The notes beneath the pieces are model-generated. The model saw only the letters and a program-made list of their open reading frames with translations, ran no database searches and was not told where the DNA came from. A stretch of 64,000 bases of DNA from positions 1 to 64,000 of the forward strand of contig NZ_FOCJ01000009.1 in the NCBI RefSeq assembly GCF_900110075.1, in the 5' to 3' direction. Shown piece by piece: positions 17,193 to 26,026 of the stretch. This stretch comes from Paenibacillus sp. OV219 (GTDB lineage: Bacteria > Bacillota > Bacilli > Paenibacillales > Paenibacillaceae). Position 1 is the stretch's first letter, and the number at the start of each line of letters is the position of its first letter. The position numbers and the translations under genes are program-made.

Positions 17193-18020
17193 CTACTCCG
17201 CCCAATAAACCCCATCCCCAACCTTCACATGCCCCGGCTTCACGACCGATGCATACATGCCGAAACTCAAATTCAGTTCCTCATTCACTTTGCGCAGCAG
17301 TGATGGATCGCGTTCGAGCGTCTCGGGATCAATGGTAATCATCGAACAGCGCTCGCAATATTCATCGACGTGCAGCTCAGCTGTGCCAACGGTTAGCCGC
17401 TTGCCGAGCCAGCTGTCTTCGTCGCCGTCTTCATCACTAAGCGTAACGAGTAGGTTTGCACGGAATCGAAGCGGATCGAGCGGTTTGCCCCACAAGGCTT
17501 CCAGCTTCCGCACCGACTTATAGGTTACGATGAGTATGCTTGATGCATCAACGGCGAGCAGCTCCGGGGAGGAAGGTTTATGTTCGAGCAGGGAGAGTTC
17601 TGGCTGAGCGAACTGCTGGATCTCCTGCAGCAATTCCTCATTCCATTGCAGCTGCCTCCCATCGGGAGCAGTAACCGCTACAGGCGGAAACTTGTCCGCC
17701 GCCTCTGCACTTGCCTCTGCCTTTGCACTTACCGCCGCCTCATCCTCCGCAACGCCGCCTAGAGAAGCTTGATAACCTAACAGCATGGAAGCATTCCGTG
17801 CCGTAAAATACCGATTCCAGCCTTCCTTCGTCTCATCAATAAACGCATGGGAGCGGTCGCCGTACAAGCCGTAGCTTTCAATGCGGCTGCTCTGAAGCAC
17901 TTCTCCTGCCATGGATTTTACCGGATAACGGCGAATCGTGGTGATAGTGCCAATCGTAGATACAGACATCCATAAGCCTCTTTTCGTCAAAATAAAATCA
18001 GATGGCTCTATTATACGCAT
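17193..18020 (-). CDS. MOSC-domain protein (YcbX type)
   Basis: A 275-residue protein with an N-terminal MOSC beta-barrel domain (RRYPVKSMAGEVLQSSRIES near the start, then YGLYGDRSHAFID) and a C-terminal MOSC domain with the conserved cysteine in DEYCERCSMITIDPETLERD. YcbX-type proteins deliver molybdenum cofactor sulfur or reduce N-hydroxylated bases. The start at 18020 has AAGGAGG 5 bases before the ATG; an internal Met at residue 18 is where many homologues would begin, so the first 17 residues are an extension. An Ala/Glu-rich low-complexity stretch around residues 90-110 is unusual. Confidence 0.85.
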   Translation of the reverse strand: MRIIEPSDFILTKRGLWMSVSTIGTITTIRRYPVKSMAGEVLQSSRIESYGLYGDRSHAFIDETKEGWNRYFTARNASMLLGYQASLGGVAEDEAAVSAKAEASAEAADKFPPVAVTAPDGRQLQWNEELLQEIQQFAQPELSLLEHKPSSPELLAVDASSILIVTYKSVRKLEALWGKPLDPLRFRANLLVTLSDEDGDEDSWLGKRLTVGTAELHVDEYCERCSMITIDPETLERDPSLLRKVNEELNLSFGMYASVVKPGHVKVGDGVYWAE

Positions 18021-18115
18021 TTATCCTCCTTGACTGCCAAATTTCTCCGTGCTAAAATCTGATCGAGTAATCAGAAATTTATTTGATCAACCAAATCGCC
18101 CAAGGAGGACTCCGA

Positions 18116-18571
18116 ATGAACGACACCAAGCTGAACGAACAAACACCGAAGTGGCTGCTCTCACTCGCGCCTTTTCTAAGCGCTCTTCTCGGAGCAGGCG
18201 CACTATGGTACACATGGACGAAATATCATGAGATTGTCGACCCGCCAAGCTTCGAGTGGTATGGCTGGATACGTCCCGCACTCATTACGCTGGTCGGCAT
18301 GTTCTTTCTACTCTCGACGCTATTGTTCATTGCTGGCAAGGCTGGAGCTGGTTGGTCGCTATTTGTGGGTAGTATCTCGGCCATTCCGCTCATCCTATTC
18401 GTTAATCTCATCGTCCTGCTCGTACGTGTTGTAATCGGCTTGTTCCAGGGAGAAGCAAGCGATCTATTCTCCAAACTATTCGCTACGCCTTTCAACAAGG
18501 CACTCCTTGTCGTCGCCATTATCTTCGCAGTAAGAACCGCACTTCATCAATTTAAGAAATATTCGAGGTAG
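18116..18571 (+). CDS. Membrane protein of unknown function
   Basis: A 151-residue protein with about four hydrophobic segments (near residues 12-28, 50-70, 78-105 and 125-140). I do not recognise the family. AAGGAGG lies 8 bases before the ATG at 18116. It is followed after 5 bp by a TetR regulator gene on the same strand, so the two form an operon; the protein may be part of the regulator's target, for example an export or envelope function, but nothing in the sequence shows this. Confidence 0.75.
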   Translation: MNDTKLNEQTPKWLLSLAPFLSALLGAGALWYTWTKYHEIVDPPSFEWYGWIRPALITLVGMFFLLSTLLFIAGKAGAGWSLFVGSISAIPLILFVNLIVLLVRVVIGLFQGEASDLFSKLFATPFNKALLVVAIIFAVRTALHQFKKYSR

Positions 18572-18576
18572 CGTAA

Positions 18577-19197
18577 ATGAAGGAAACGAGCAAAGAGAGC
18601 AAGCAATCGTTCATCGCGGAAGCGCGGCGGGAACAAATCGTCGAGGCTGCGATCAAGACGCTAGACGAGATTGGCTACGTAAGCGCAAGTCTGTCGCAAA
18701 TTGCGAAGCGGGCGGGTATTAGCACAGCGCTCATTTCGTACCATTTTGCCGACAAGAACGATCTGATGAACGACTTGATTATGAGGCTGCTTGAGCAGTC
18801 GTCTTCCTATATTCTGGAGCGGGTCAGCAGAGCGGACACGGCGCGGGAGAAGCTGAGGCTGTTCATTGAAGCGAGTCTGGCTTACCAGGGAACGCATCCG
18901 GCGAGGAACGCTGCGCTGCTCGAGATCATTTTCAACGGGCGCACACCGGACAATATTCCGTATTACAAAATAGGCGATGATGACGAAGAAGATCTTGTCG
19001 TTACAGAGCTGAAGCGGATACTAGGCGAAGGCCAGCAGAACGGGGAGTTCGGCGCATTCCATGTTGATGTCATGGCGAGCGTCATCCAAGGTGCCATCGG
19101 CGAGTACATGTCGTACACGGGAATCACGAAGCGGGTCGACTTGGAAACCTACGCGAACGAACTAGTTGAGATTGTTAGCAAAGCGGTGCGAGAATAA
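18577..19197 (+). CDS. TetR-family transcriptional regulator
   Basis: A 206-residue TetR-type repressor. The N-terminal helix-turn-helix is clear (RREQIVEAAIKTLDEIGYVS, then LSQIAKRAGISTALISYHFA), followed by an all-helical ligand domain of usual length. The ribosome site GAGGTAG lies within the last codons of the upstream membrane-protein gene, so the pair is translationally linked. The downstream terminator ends the unit. Confidence 0.9.
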   Translation: MKETSKESKQSFIAEARREQIVEAAIKTLDEIGYVSASLSQIAKRAGISTALISYHFADKNDLMNDLIMRLLEQSSSYILERVSRADTAREKLRLFIEASLAYQGTHPARNAALLEIIFNGRTPDNIPYYKIGDDDEEDLVVTELKRILGEGQQNGEFGAFHVDVMASVIQGAIGEYMSYTGITKRVDLETYANELVEIVSKAVRE

Positions 19198-19216
19198 ACA
19201 GCACGCACGACATAAT

Positions 19217-19259
19217 AAAAGGTACAGCGTCTCTAATGAGAGAAGCCGTACCTTTTTTT
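19217..19259 (+). terminator. Intrinsic terminator after the TetR gene
   Basis: AAAAGGTAC pairs with GTACCTTTT, with an inner TCTCTAATGAGAGA hairpin and a T-run. It also reads reasonably on the minus strand for the converging ymaF-like gene. Confidence 0.85.
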
Positions 19260-19262
19260 GTG

Positions 19263-19619
19263 TTATGTGAGTGGCGAATCGATTAACGTGGCGAAATTGA
19301 ACTGATGCTTATGGCCGTCGACCCGCGTCGTCCTGCCAGATACGAAATGCACATGCTTGCCGTTGCCAACCGGGATCGCTGGACCTGTCGTGATTTTCTT
19401 CAGCTGATGGAAATGATCGAAGAAGTCCGTATTCGATATATCAATTTCATGCACATGACTGTTGCCGACTCGAATCGCTTGGCCGGTAACACCTGCAAAA
19501 CGGTGATTATGGCGTTCATTGCCTTCTTCCGCTAGCTTTGTGCTGCCCTCGAATTCATGGTCATGCCTTTGCCGGCGGCAGAGCGTAGTAGGCTTGAAGG
19601 TACGCCGTTTCCTTTGCAT
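19263..19619 (-). CDS. YmaF-family protein, histidine-rich
   Basis: A 118-residue protein of the YmaF family. Histidine pairs recur at regular intervals (RHDHEFEGST, RHNHRFAGVTG, SHVHEI, KHVHFVSGRTT, GHKHQF), each followed by a strand-like segment, so it looks like a repeat of short beta units that could bind metal. Function unknown in the family. The ATG at 19619 has AGGAGG 9 bases upstream; the reading frame extends 14 codons further but without a better site. Confidence 0.82.
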   Translation of the reverse strand: MQRKRRTFKPTTLCRRQRHDHEFEGSTKLAEEGNERHNHRFAGVTGQAIRVGNSHVHEIDISNTDFFDHFHQLKKITTGPAIPVGNGKHVHFVSGRTTRVDGHKHQFNFATLIDSPLT

Positions 19620-19710
19620 GCAATTTTTCCTCCTTTTGGAAGGTAAGGTTAACTTCACCACATGCTATTAAATCGTACGCAGTGTTGTGCTAGGCGAATG
19701 GTGGGATGGC

Positions 19711-20127
19711 TTAACGATCATCTTCGGAGAGTGGGCGTTTCCTTCGCATGAAGATGAGATCGAAGAAGCTAAGACCGAGCGCGATCCCAATAGGCCTAAG
19801 CAGAAGCCGGCTAAGATTGACGCTAGAAGGGTGAGAAAAGTACGTGAATATAAGATTGATAATGACGAATGAGCTATATGTAACGAGGAAAGTGAGCAAT
19901 CTGCGACGCAGATCTGGCCATGGGAGCTTGACGGCTCTCATGATAACGACGACAACGGAATAGAGCAGGGATAGCAGCAGCACAGCAAAATAGCTAACCG
20001 CATAGATGATCGCCCAGCGGCTGCCGACATCCAAGTACACAAGGACGAGCAGCAAAATAAGCCCAGCCAGCAGCAGAAGGAAGTAAATAGTTAGGAGTGA
20101 AATTCGGGATCGCCGGATTCGGTTCAT
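19711..20127 (-). CDS. Small integral membrane protein of unknown function
   Basis: A 138-residue protein with a basic start (MNRIRRSRISLLTIYFLLLL) and about four hydrophobic segments, ending in a basic and acidic tail (RRKRPLSEDDR). Not recognised beyond that. The ribosome site is weak. A plus-strand frame at 19687-19872 overlaps it and is judged a shadow. Confidence 0.62.
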   Translation of the reverse strand: MNRIRRSRISLLTIYFLLLLAGLILLLVLVYLDVGSRWAIIYAVSYFAVLLLSLLYSVVVVIMRAVKLPWPDLRRRLLTFLVTYSSFVIINLIFTYFSHPSSVNLSRLLLRPIGIALGLSFFDLIFMRRKRPLSEDDR

Positions 20128-20181
20128 TGGTTTATCGCCCGTTTCTATCGCTATTTCTAATTAGTCTCTCCAATAAAAGCG

Positions 20182-20210
20182 TTGAAAAGTAGGGCGGTCT
20201 GTAGTTTAAT
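20182..20210 (+). promoter_or_regulatory. Candidate sigma-A promoter for the arabinofuranosidase gene
   Basis: TTGAAA (20182-20187), 17-bp spacer, TTTAAT (20205-20210), followed by an AT-rich leader of about 100 bases. Confidence 0.55.
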
Positions 20211-20313
20211 AAAAGTATAAGTATCTATTATATTTATTAATTAATATTTATATTAATCCAATTCCCATTGCATATTCCAATTCCGCCATCTAAAAAGGAG
20301 CTGCAAAACCTAT

Positions 20314-21825
20314 ATGTCAAACCGCGTCGTCATTCATACTGATCGTACAAATGGCAGCATCAACCGCAATATTTACGGACATTTCGCCGAGCACTTGGGC
20401 CGCTGTATCTATGAAGGCATCTGGGTTGGAGAGGACTCCAACATTCCGAATACGAAGGGGATCCGTAATGATGTGCTCGAAGCGCTGCGCGGGCTGCATA
20501 TTCCGGTGCTGCGCTGGCCGGGTGGCTGCTTCGCCGATGAATATCATTGGAAGGACGGCATCGGCCCGAGGCAGGCGCGCAAGCGGATGATTAATACGCA
20601 TTGGGGCGGCGTGGTAGAGAACAATCATTTTGGCACGCATGAGTTTCTGATGCTGTGCGAGCTGCTCGGGAGCGAGCCTTACATTAACGGCAACGTCGGC
20701 AGTGGCACAGTCCAGGAGATGCAGGAATGGGTCGAATATATGACGTTTGACGGCGAGTCTCCAATGGCGTCGGAGCGTGCGGCTAACGGACGTGAAGAGC
20801 CGTGGAGGGTCAGCTACTTCGGGGTCGGTAACGAGAACTGGGGCTGCGGCGGGAATATGCGTCCGGAATATTACGCGGATCTCTATCGTCGGTATCAGAC
20901 GTATGTGCGCAACTACGGTGACAACAAGATATTCCGAATCGCTTGCGGAGCGAATGACTTCAATTATGAGTGGACCGAGGTGCTCATGCGCGAAGCGGCG
21001 CGGTATATGGACGGCTTAACGCTGCATTATTACACGGTTCCGCATACGTGGGCGGAGAAAGGGTCTGCGACGGGTTTCGAGACGGGCGAATGGTTCTTGA
21101 CGCTGCGCAAGGCGCTCGTAATGGACGAATTGGTAACGAAGCATAAGACGATTATGGACAAATATGATCCACAGAAGCGAATCAGTCTTATCGTCGACGA
21201 GTGGGGAACGTGGTACGATGTGGAGCCAGGCACGAATCCGGGCTTCCTCTATCAGCAAAATACGATGCGCGACGCGCTTGTCGCCGCTGCAACGCTGCAT
21301 ATTTTCCAGAAGCATCATGATCGTGTGCGGATGGCGAATATAGCTCAGACGGTTAATGTGCTGCAATCGGTCGTCCTGACGGAGGGCGCTCGCATGACGG
21401 TGACGCCGACCTATCACGTCTTCGAAATGTTCAAGGTGCATCAGGATGCGGAAGCGCTTGATGTTGATCATCGCCCTGCGTCGTATACGCAAGGCGGCGA
21501 ATCCATTCCACAAACCAGCGTCTCGGCTACTCGCGATCAGGAGGGACGCATACATGTGAGCCTATGCAATCTTAGCCATGATGAAGAAGCGGTCGTGACA
21601 ATTGAGCTGCGAGGCTTGGCGGACGGAAATGGCGGTGCGAATGGCGGGGAGCAGCTTCCGATTAGTGGCAGGCTGCTGCAAGGCGATACCATTAATGCGC
21701 ATAACACGATAGAGGAGCCGCAGCAAGTACAGCCTGTGGAGCTGAAGAACATTACGCGAAGTGCGGACGGTCGCATTCAGGTGACACTGCCGCCAGCCTC
21801 TGTTGCTGTGCTGCAGGCAGGATAA
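20314..21825 (+). CDS. abfA: GH51 alpha-L-arabinofuranosidase
   Basis: A 503-residue intracellular GH51 enzyme that removes terminal arabinofuranosyl groups from arabino-oligosaccharides. The acid/base Glu is E174 in [10 protein letters not shown] and the nucleophile Glu is E296 in [10 protein letters not shown]; these positions and the length agree with the Geobacillus enzyme. The catalytic (beta/alpha)8 barrel is followed by a C-terminal beta domain from about residue 390. There is no signal peptide, as expected. AAAAGGAG lies upstream of the ATG. The next gene starts on the last base of its stop codon, and a disabled propeller glycosidase gene follows. Confidence 0.95.
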   Translation: MSNRVVIHTDRTNGSINRNIYGHFAEHLGRCIYEGIWVGEDSNIPNTKGIRNDVLEALRGLHIPVLRWPGGCFADEYHWKDGIGPRQARKRMINTHWGGVVENNHFGTHEFLMLCELLGSEPYINGNVGSGTVQEMQEWVEYMTFDGESPMASERAANGREEPWRVSYFGVGNENWGCGGNMRPEYYADLYRRYQTYVRNYGDNKIFRIACGANDFNYEWTEVLMREAARYMDGLTLHYYTVPHTWAEKGSATGFETGEWFLTLRKALVMDELVTKHKTIMDKYDPQKRISLIVDEWGTWYDVEPGTNPGFLYQQNTMRDALVAAATLHIFQKHHDRVRMANIAQTVNVLQSVVLTEGARMTVTPTYHVFEMFKVHQDAEALDVDHRPASYTQGGESIPQTSVSATRDQEGRIHVSLCNLSHDEEAVVTIELRGLADGNGGANGGEQLPISGRLLQGDTINAHNTIEEPQQVQPVELKNITRSADGRIQVTLPPASVAVLQAG

Positions 21826-22139
21826 TGAAGCCAGCTTTCGGCGCTAGCGCTGAGCCAAGAGAGGGCTGCAAAGGGTGCAGCGCCTCCGTGCATGTAACGG
21901 ATGAGCAGCTCGAACGCGTCCTGCGCAAGCTGGCGCTGCACCAAGGCAGCTGTGTAAGCGATTCGCAATATGAGACGCGCCTTAGCAATTGTGCAGCGTG
22001 TCCGTCGCTCCAATATGGCACCACTTGCGCGCATTGCGGATGTTTTGTCCAGGTCAGGGCGAAGATAGCGGCCAAGGATTGCCCGCACCCGAGCGGTTCG
22101 AAGTGGGTGCGAAGTCCGATTTCGAGATCATCTAGATAG
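21825..22139 (+). CDS. DUF6171-type small cysteine-rich protein
   Basis: A 104-residue protein with cysteine pairs spaced like a zinc-ribbon protein: CKGC near the start, then CAAC, CAHCGC and CP towards the end. The pattern (Cys pair, a VSDSQYETRLSNC segment, CGCFVQVRAKIA, CPHP, W) matches the family I know as DUF6171, whose function is unknown. Its ATG overlaps the last base of the arabinofuranosidase stop, so it is probably translated by coupling. A strong terminator follows. Confidence 0.75.
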   Translation: MKPAFGASAEPREGCKGCSASVHVTDEQLERVLRKLALHQGSCVSDSQYETRLSNCAACPSLQYGTTCAHCGCFVQVRAKIAAKDCPHPSGSKWVRSPISRSSR

Positions 22140-22150
22140 CCATATCATAT

Positions 22151-22193
22151 AATGGCGGTTACATGGGAGCTCATGTACCGCCATTTTGTGTTT
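22151..22193 (+). terminator. Intrinsic terminator
   Basis: A stem of about 14 bp, AATGGCGGT(T)ACATG with CATGTACCGCCATT, followed by TTGTGTTT. Confidence 0.8.
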
Positions 22194-22406
22194 CTACTAC
22201 CAGCCTGATGCGACTTTGGTTTTTCCGATATTTTATGAATGATTGAACTGATGAACGGGAAAATCGATTATAATAAAACGAATTCCGAAGACGTAGAAAT
22301 TGTGCTAGAGTTTCCTTAAGTGCAATCGGCGGCAAGTCTAAGTAAGTAGCGGCTCACCATATTCGGAAGCGATATGTACTCATTCTAAACTTAAGGGGCC
22401 CTGGAA

Positions 22407-23360
22407 ATGATCTCAACACTTTGGAATCTCTTTACGAACGACTATCGTCAAAACTGCCTTCGTTGGAGCCATTCGGCGAACAATCCAGTTATTCCGGCAA
22501 GCGGACAGACATGGAAAAGCATTTGGGTCGCAAACCCGGATTTTTTGGAATTTCAGGGTAAGCAGCTTCTCTATTAACGCGGAAATGGCATTCAACCGGG
22601 TACGGACGGTAAGCGGCATGACCGTTTGGCTGTCGCAGAAGTGATTCACTTGTCGGCAGACAATATTGAGATTCTAGACTTAAACGGTGGAGAACCTATC
22701 GTGGACGCAGGCGCGCCGGGTGAGTTCGACAGCTTGGACGTGCTGGACCTGGCATCGGTCGTGTGGCAGGACCAAGTGTTCGTTTATTACTCTGCAGTCG
22801 GAGATGGCCCAGATTCGGTTGGACTTGCGATCAGCAGCGACGGCGAACATTTCACAAAGTACGGCAAAATTATGGATGGACGAGCGCCCGAGGTAATTGT
22901 GAAGGACGGCAAAATCCATATGATCTACCAAATGTTCAGCAACGAAGGCTATCAGCTTCATCTAGCAAGCTCAGAGGATGGCATTCATTTTACGCCTGTA
23001 TCTGACAAGCCGATCTTTCAAGATCGTACGGGCGGCTGGGACAGCCTGTCCATCGTGACAGCCAGATTGATGAAGGATGAAGATTATTACTATATGATTT
23101 ACGGGGCTAGCGCCTATTTGGCTGATGAGCCGGACTTCTTCGGTCTTGCGCGTTCCCGTGATTTGCTCCAATGGGAGTCGCATCCCGGCAACCCGATCTT
23201 CGGATGCGGGCCTAAGGGATCGGAGGATGGCGGCGCAATCTGGTTCCCTGCCATTGTGGAGACGGAGGAGCACTTCGTCATGATTTATGAAGGCAGCCGT
23301 GGCAAGTATACGTGGGACCTCTCTTCGCAAATTTGCCTTTCCTCGATTCGTAAAGCGTAA
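22407..23360 (+). pseudogene. GH43-like beta-propeller glycosidase gene interrupted by an in-frame stop
   Basis: One continuous reading frame of 318 codons from ATG 22407 to 23360, broken only by TAA at 22575-22577 (codon 57). Both sides look like the same protein: before it NPDFLEFQGKQLLY, after it RGNGIQPG, then HDRLAVAEVIH, VLDLASV, GRAPEVIVKDGK, WDS and FGLARSRDLLQWESHPGNPI, the pattern of five-bladed propeller hydrolases of the GH43 type. The expected residue at the stop is Tyr (LLYYRGNG), so TAC or TAT has become TAA. AAGGGG lies 8 bases before the ATG. Restart at TTG 22626 would lack the first blade. A base-calling error is the main alternative. Confidence 0.8.
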
Positions 23361-23378
23361 AGGCTTTTATCTTAATAA

Positions 23379-24269
23379 ATGGAATTCAATCGTAAAGGGG
23401 GGCAATTGACGATCTTGAAACCGACGACAATTACGCAGCGAGGGGTAGGCGCATGGAACGAGGACGCGCTCATCAGCAACGCTTCGGCCCGCATTTACGG
23501 CGTCATCGACGGCGCGACCTCGATTGTTCCATACACCGGACTAGGTGGAGAAACCGGTGGCTACCTAGCCTCGCAGCTCATTGCGCGAATCTGCGGCGAG
23601 TCTGCGGACGCGGAGCTCAGCCTCATGGAATTGCTCGCGCAGGCGAATAACGCGCTGCGCCAAACGATGGCGGAAGCTGGCATCCAGATGGAGCGCAAGG
23701 AGGAAGTGTGGAGTGCTTGCTCTGTGCTTGTGCGGATTGCGCCCAAGTGGATCGAGTTTGCTCAGACGGGCGACTGTATGCTGGCGGTCTACTATACTGA
23801 CGGCACGATTCGGATCGTGACGAACGATCAGCTCGCTCACGTCGATGACCGGACGAAGGCTGTCTGGGCAGCGGGCATCGAAGCTGGCCTGACAACACGG
23901 GCCGAGCTGTGGGAGCATAGCAAAGCTCAGATCGCTGAGGGCAGGGCGTTCGCAAATGCAGACGGCGGCTACAGCGTCATTAACGGCGATCCGGCATTCG
24001 CCGACTATGCCGAGTTCGGGCGCTTTAGCCGCACGAATGTGCAGGCGCTGCTGCTGTTCTCTGACGGCTTGTACATCCCGAAGCCGCTGGGTGAATCGGA
24101 CAAGGAAAGCGCCATCGGAATCGCTTCGCTCGTTCGGGAGATGGGGCTGCCACGTTATATCGAATGGCTGACAGCACTCGAAGAGTCGGACCCGGACTGC
24201 ACGCAATTCCCGCGGATGAAGAAGTCCGATGACAAGACGGCGATTTGGATCAACTTATCCGAATTCTAG
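23379..24269 (+). CDS. PP2C-type serine/threonine phosphatase-like protein
   Basis: A protein of up to 296 residues with the PP2C metal-site motifs in order: GAWNEDA, GVIDGATS (usually DGMGG), AQTGDCML (usually GDSR), LLLFSDGLYIP, and KKSDDKTAIWI at the end. These aspartates hold the two catalytic metals; the family removes phosphate from Ser/Thr. No membrane segment or sensor domain is seen. The start is uncertain: ATG 23379 has a poor ribosome site, while TTG 23406 follows the run AAAGGGGGG at short spacing. It lies 18 bp after the broken glycosidase gene. Confidence 0.82.
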   Translation: MEFNRKGGQLTILKPTTITQRGVGAWNEDALISNASARIYGVIDGATSIVPYTGLGGETGGYLASQLIARICGESADAELSLMELLAQANNALRQTMAEAGIQMERKEEVWSACSVLVRIAPKWIEFAQTGDCMLAVYYTDGTIRIVTNDQLAHVDDRTKAVWAAGIEAGLTTRAELWEHSKAQIAEGRAFANADGGYSVINGDPAFADYAEFGRFSRTNVQALLLFSDGLYIPKPLGESDKESAIGIASLVREMGLPRYIEWLTALEESDPDCTQFPRMKKSDDKTAIWINLSEF

Positions 24270-24282
24270 TCGCCAAGCAGCT

Positions 24283-25164
24283 TTAGAAGCCGTGCTTCGC
24301 GGCATAGCGGCCCCAATGCGGACTTCTGCCATCTGCATCTATAAAGCCATACTCATCGGATAAGTCCCATGAGGTGAAGGCTTTGCCGCTCTTCTTGAAC
24401 ACTTCCGGATCGGCAGCTAGACTTGCGGCAGCTTGGCCGACGAAAGCAGGCGTCTCCGATTCGATAAAGTGCTCGTCCTGCTGCGTCGCATCCCGCCAAT
24501 TGGCTTCCGTTACGCCGAAGTGATCGAGCATTGCCTCTGACCGGAGGAAGCCCGGTGTCAGTGCCAAGGCAGTCACCCCATGCGGCTTCAGATCCGCCGC
24601 CATTGCCTCCGCCAAATGAATAACGGATACTTTGGCTAGGCTATAGTATAAGTTGCCGCGGTACCGGTAATCGTACCCGTCGGTAATTTCAATAATAAGC
24701 CCGGCGCTGCGGGCGATCATGAGCGGCGCGGCATAATAGCTCGCCATCATATGCGTATGAACGCCGCGCTTCTGAATGAGCAGGCCGTTATGCAGCGAAT
24801 GCTGCCAGAATGGCTCCGTCCAGACCGTGAGCGGGTCGCCGCCCCATATATCATTCACTTGAATATCGAGTCGTCCGTCCTGCTCCTGCGCAACGCGCTC
24901 GTACAGCTGACGGACGTCTTCTTCTACTGTATAATCTGTGCGTACAGCAATGCCTTTGCCGCCAGCGGCAGTGACGAGCTCCGCCGTGTCCTCAATCGTC
25001 TCGCTGCGTCCCATGTCGGACAAGTTGCCACGAGTGCTGCGGCCAGTTACGTATACGGTTGCGCCCAGCTTGCCGAGGGCGATGGAGATGCCTCGTCCGG
25101 CGCCGCGGGTAGCTCCTGCGACGACGGCTACTCGGCCTTCTAATGGTTTAATATTCTTATTCAT
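24283..25164 (-). CDS. Short-chain dehydrogenase/reductase (DHRS1-like)
   Basis: A 293-residue SDR. The cofactor loop GATRGAGRG is at residues 17-25 and the catalytic YxxxK is Y174-SLA-K178. The usual serine segment reads EITDG here, so the catalytic Ser may be replaced by Thr, which is unusual. It ends close to the convergent PP2C gene (13 bp between stops). AGGAGC lies 10 bases before the ATG at 25164; an upstream Met at 25230 would add a non-homologous leader. Substrate unknown. Confidence 0.85.
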   Translation of the reverse strand: MNKNIKPLEGRVAVVAGATRGAGRGISIALGKLGATVYVTGRSTRGNLSDMGRSETIEDTAELVTAAGGKGIAVRTDYTVEEDVRQLYERVAQEQDGRLDIQVNDIWGGDPLTVWTEPFWQHSLHNGLLIQKRGVHTHMMASYYAAPLMIARSAGLIIEITDGYDYRYRGNLYYSLAKVSVIHLAEAMAADLKPHGVTALALTPGFLRSEAMLDHFGVTEANWRDATQQDEHFIESETPAFVGQAAASLAADPEVFKKSGKAFTSWDLSDEYGFIDADGRSPHWGRYAAKHGF

Positions 25165-25290
25165 GTGCAACACTGCTCCTATCTTCATCTTCATTACTCT
25201 CTCACGTTCTTCAGTGTAACCGATGTTCACTGACAGGAACGGTCACGATAAGCAAAACTAAAACGTAGATAAAGGGGTACATTCCAATTG

Positions 25291-25905
25291 ATGTGGCTCG
25301 TATTCTTCCTTCTCGCCATTGCGGGATTCCAAGTGCTGTCGATGCTCGTTGAGCGCGATCAGCTAAAGCAGTTTGACCATGCAATCATCTCCACCGTTCA
25401 AGGGTGGGAGAACGATACACTGACGAAGATCGCGAAGTTCCTCGAGTTGATCGGTTCGTCCGCGGTGCTCATTCCGGGACTGCTTGTGCTTTCCATCATT
25501 TTGTTTATTTATCTGAAGCACCGCAAGGAGCTTGTGCTCTTAATCGGCGGCATGCTCGGCTCGACACTGCTTAATCATGCGCTAAAGGACATTTACAAGC
25601 GCGCCCGTCCGGACATCCACCGGCTAGCGGAACAGGCGGGCTACAGCTATCCAAGCGGACACTCGATGGCGGCGTTTACGTTTTATTTTCTCATCACCTA
25701 CCTGCTCTGGCGACATATTCATCTGAGAAGATGGCGCATCGTTCTGCTGCTCTTCAGTGCTTGTATGATTGTCTGTATCGGCCTTTCCCGCGTCTATCTC
25801 GGTGTGCACTATCCGTCGGATGTGCTTGCAGGCTATTGGGTTAGCGCTTGCTGGGTAGCATTGTGCATTCGTCTGTTTCGGGCTTTCGCGCGAACGCGTA
25901 AGTGA
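25291..25905 (+). CDS. PAP2-family membrane phosphatase
   Basis: A 204-residue protein with about six hydrophobic segments and all three PAP2 motifs: KDIYKRARPD, YPSGHSMAAF and SRVYLGVHYPSD. The conserved His residues form and break a phospho-histidine. Relatives act on phosphatidylglycerol phosphate, phosphatidic acid or undecaprenyl pyrophosphate; which applies is not clear. AAAGGGG lies upstream; TTG 25288, one codon before the ATG, is an equal candidate start. Confidence 0.9.
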   Translation: MWLVFFLLAIAGFQVLSMLVERDQLKQFDHAIISTVQGWENDTLTKIAKFLELIGSSAVLIPGLLVLSIILFIYLKHRKELVLLIGGMLGSTLLNHALKDIYKRARPDIHRLAEQAGYSYPSGHSMAAFTFYFLITYLLWRHIHLRRWRIVLLLFSACMIVCIGLSRVYLGVHYPSDVLAGYWVSACWVALCIRLFRAFARTRK

Positions 25906-26026
25906 ATGCGTCTCAAACGAACGAAAACACAAACACAAATGTAACATTTGGAGTATTGTAAAATGCTGTAATTGTCTATAAAATAATGCTGTTATAAATC
26001 TGTTATTAATGAAAGAGAGGTTTACT

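Noticed and set aside
19687-19872. Plus-strand frame of 61 codons
   Set aside because: Overlaps the 138-residue membrane protein on the other strand, which has a coherent hydrophobic pattern; no good ribosome site.
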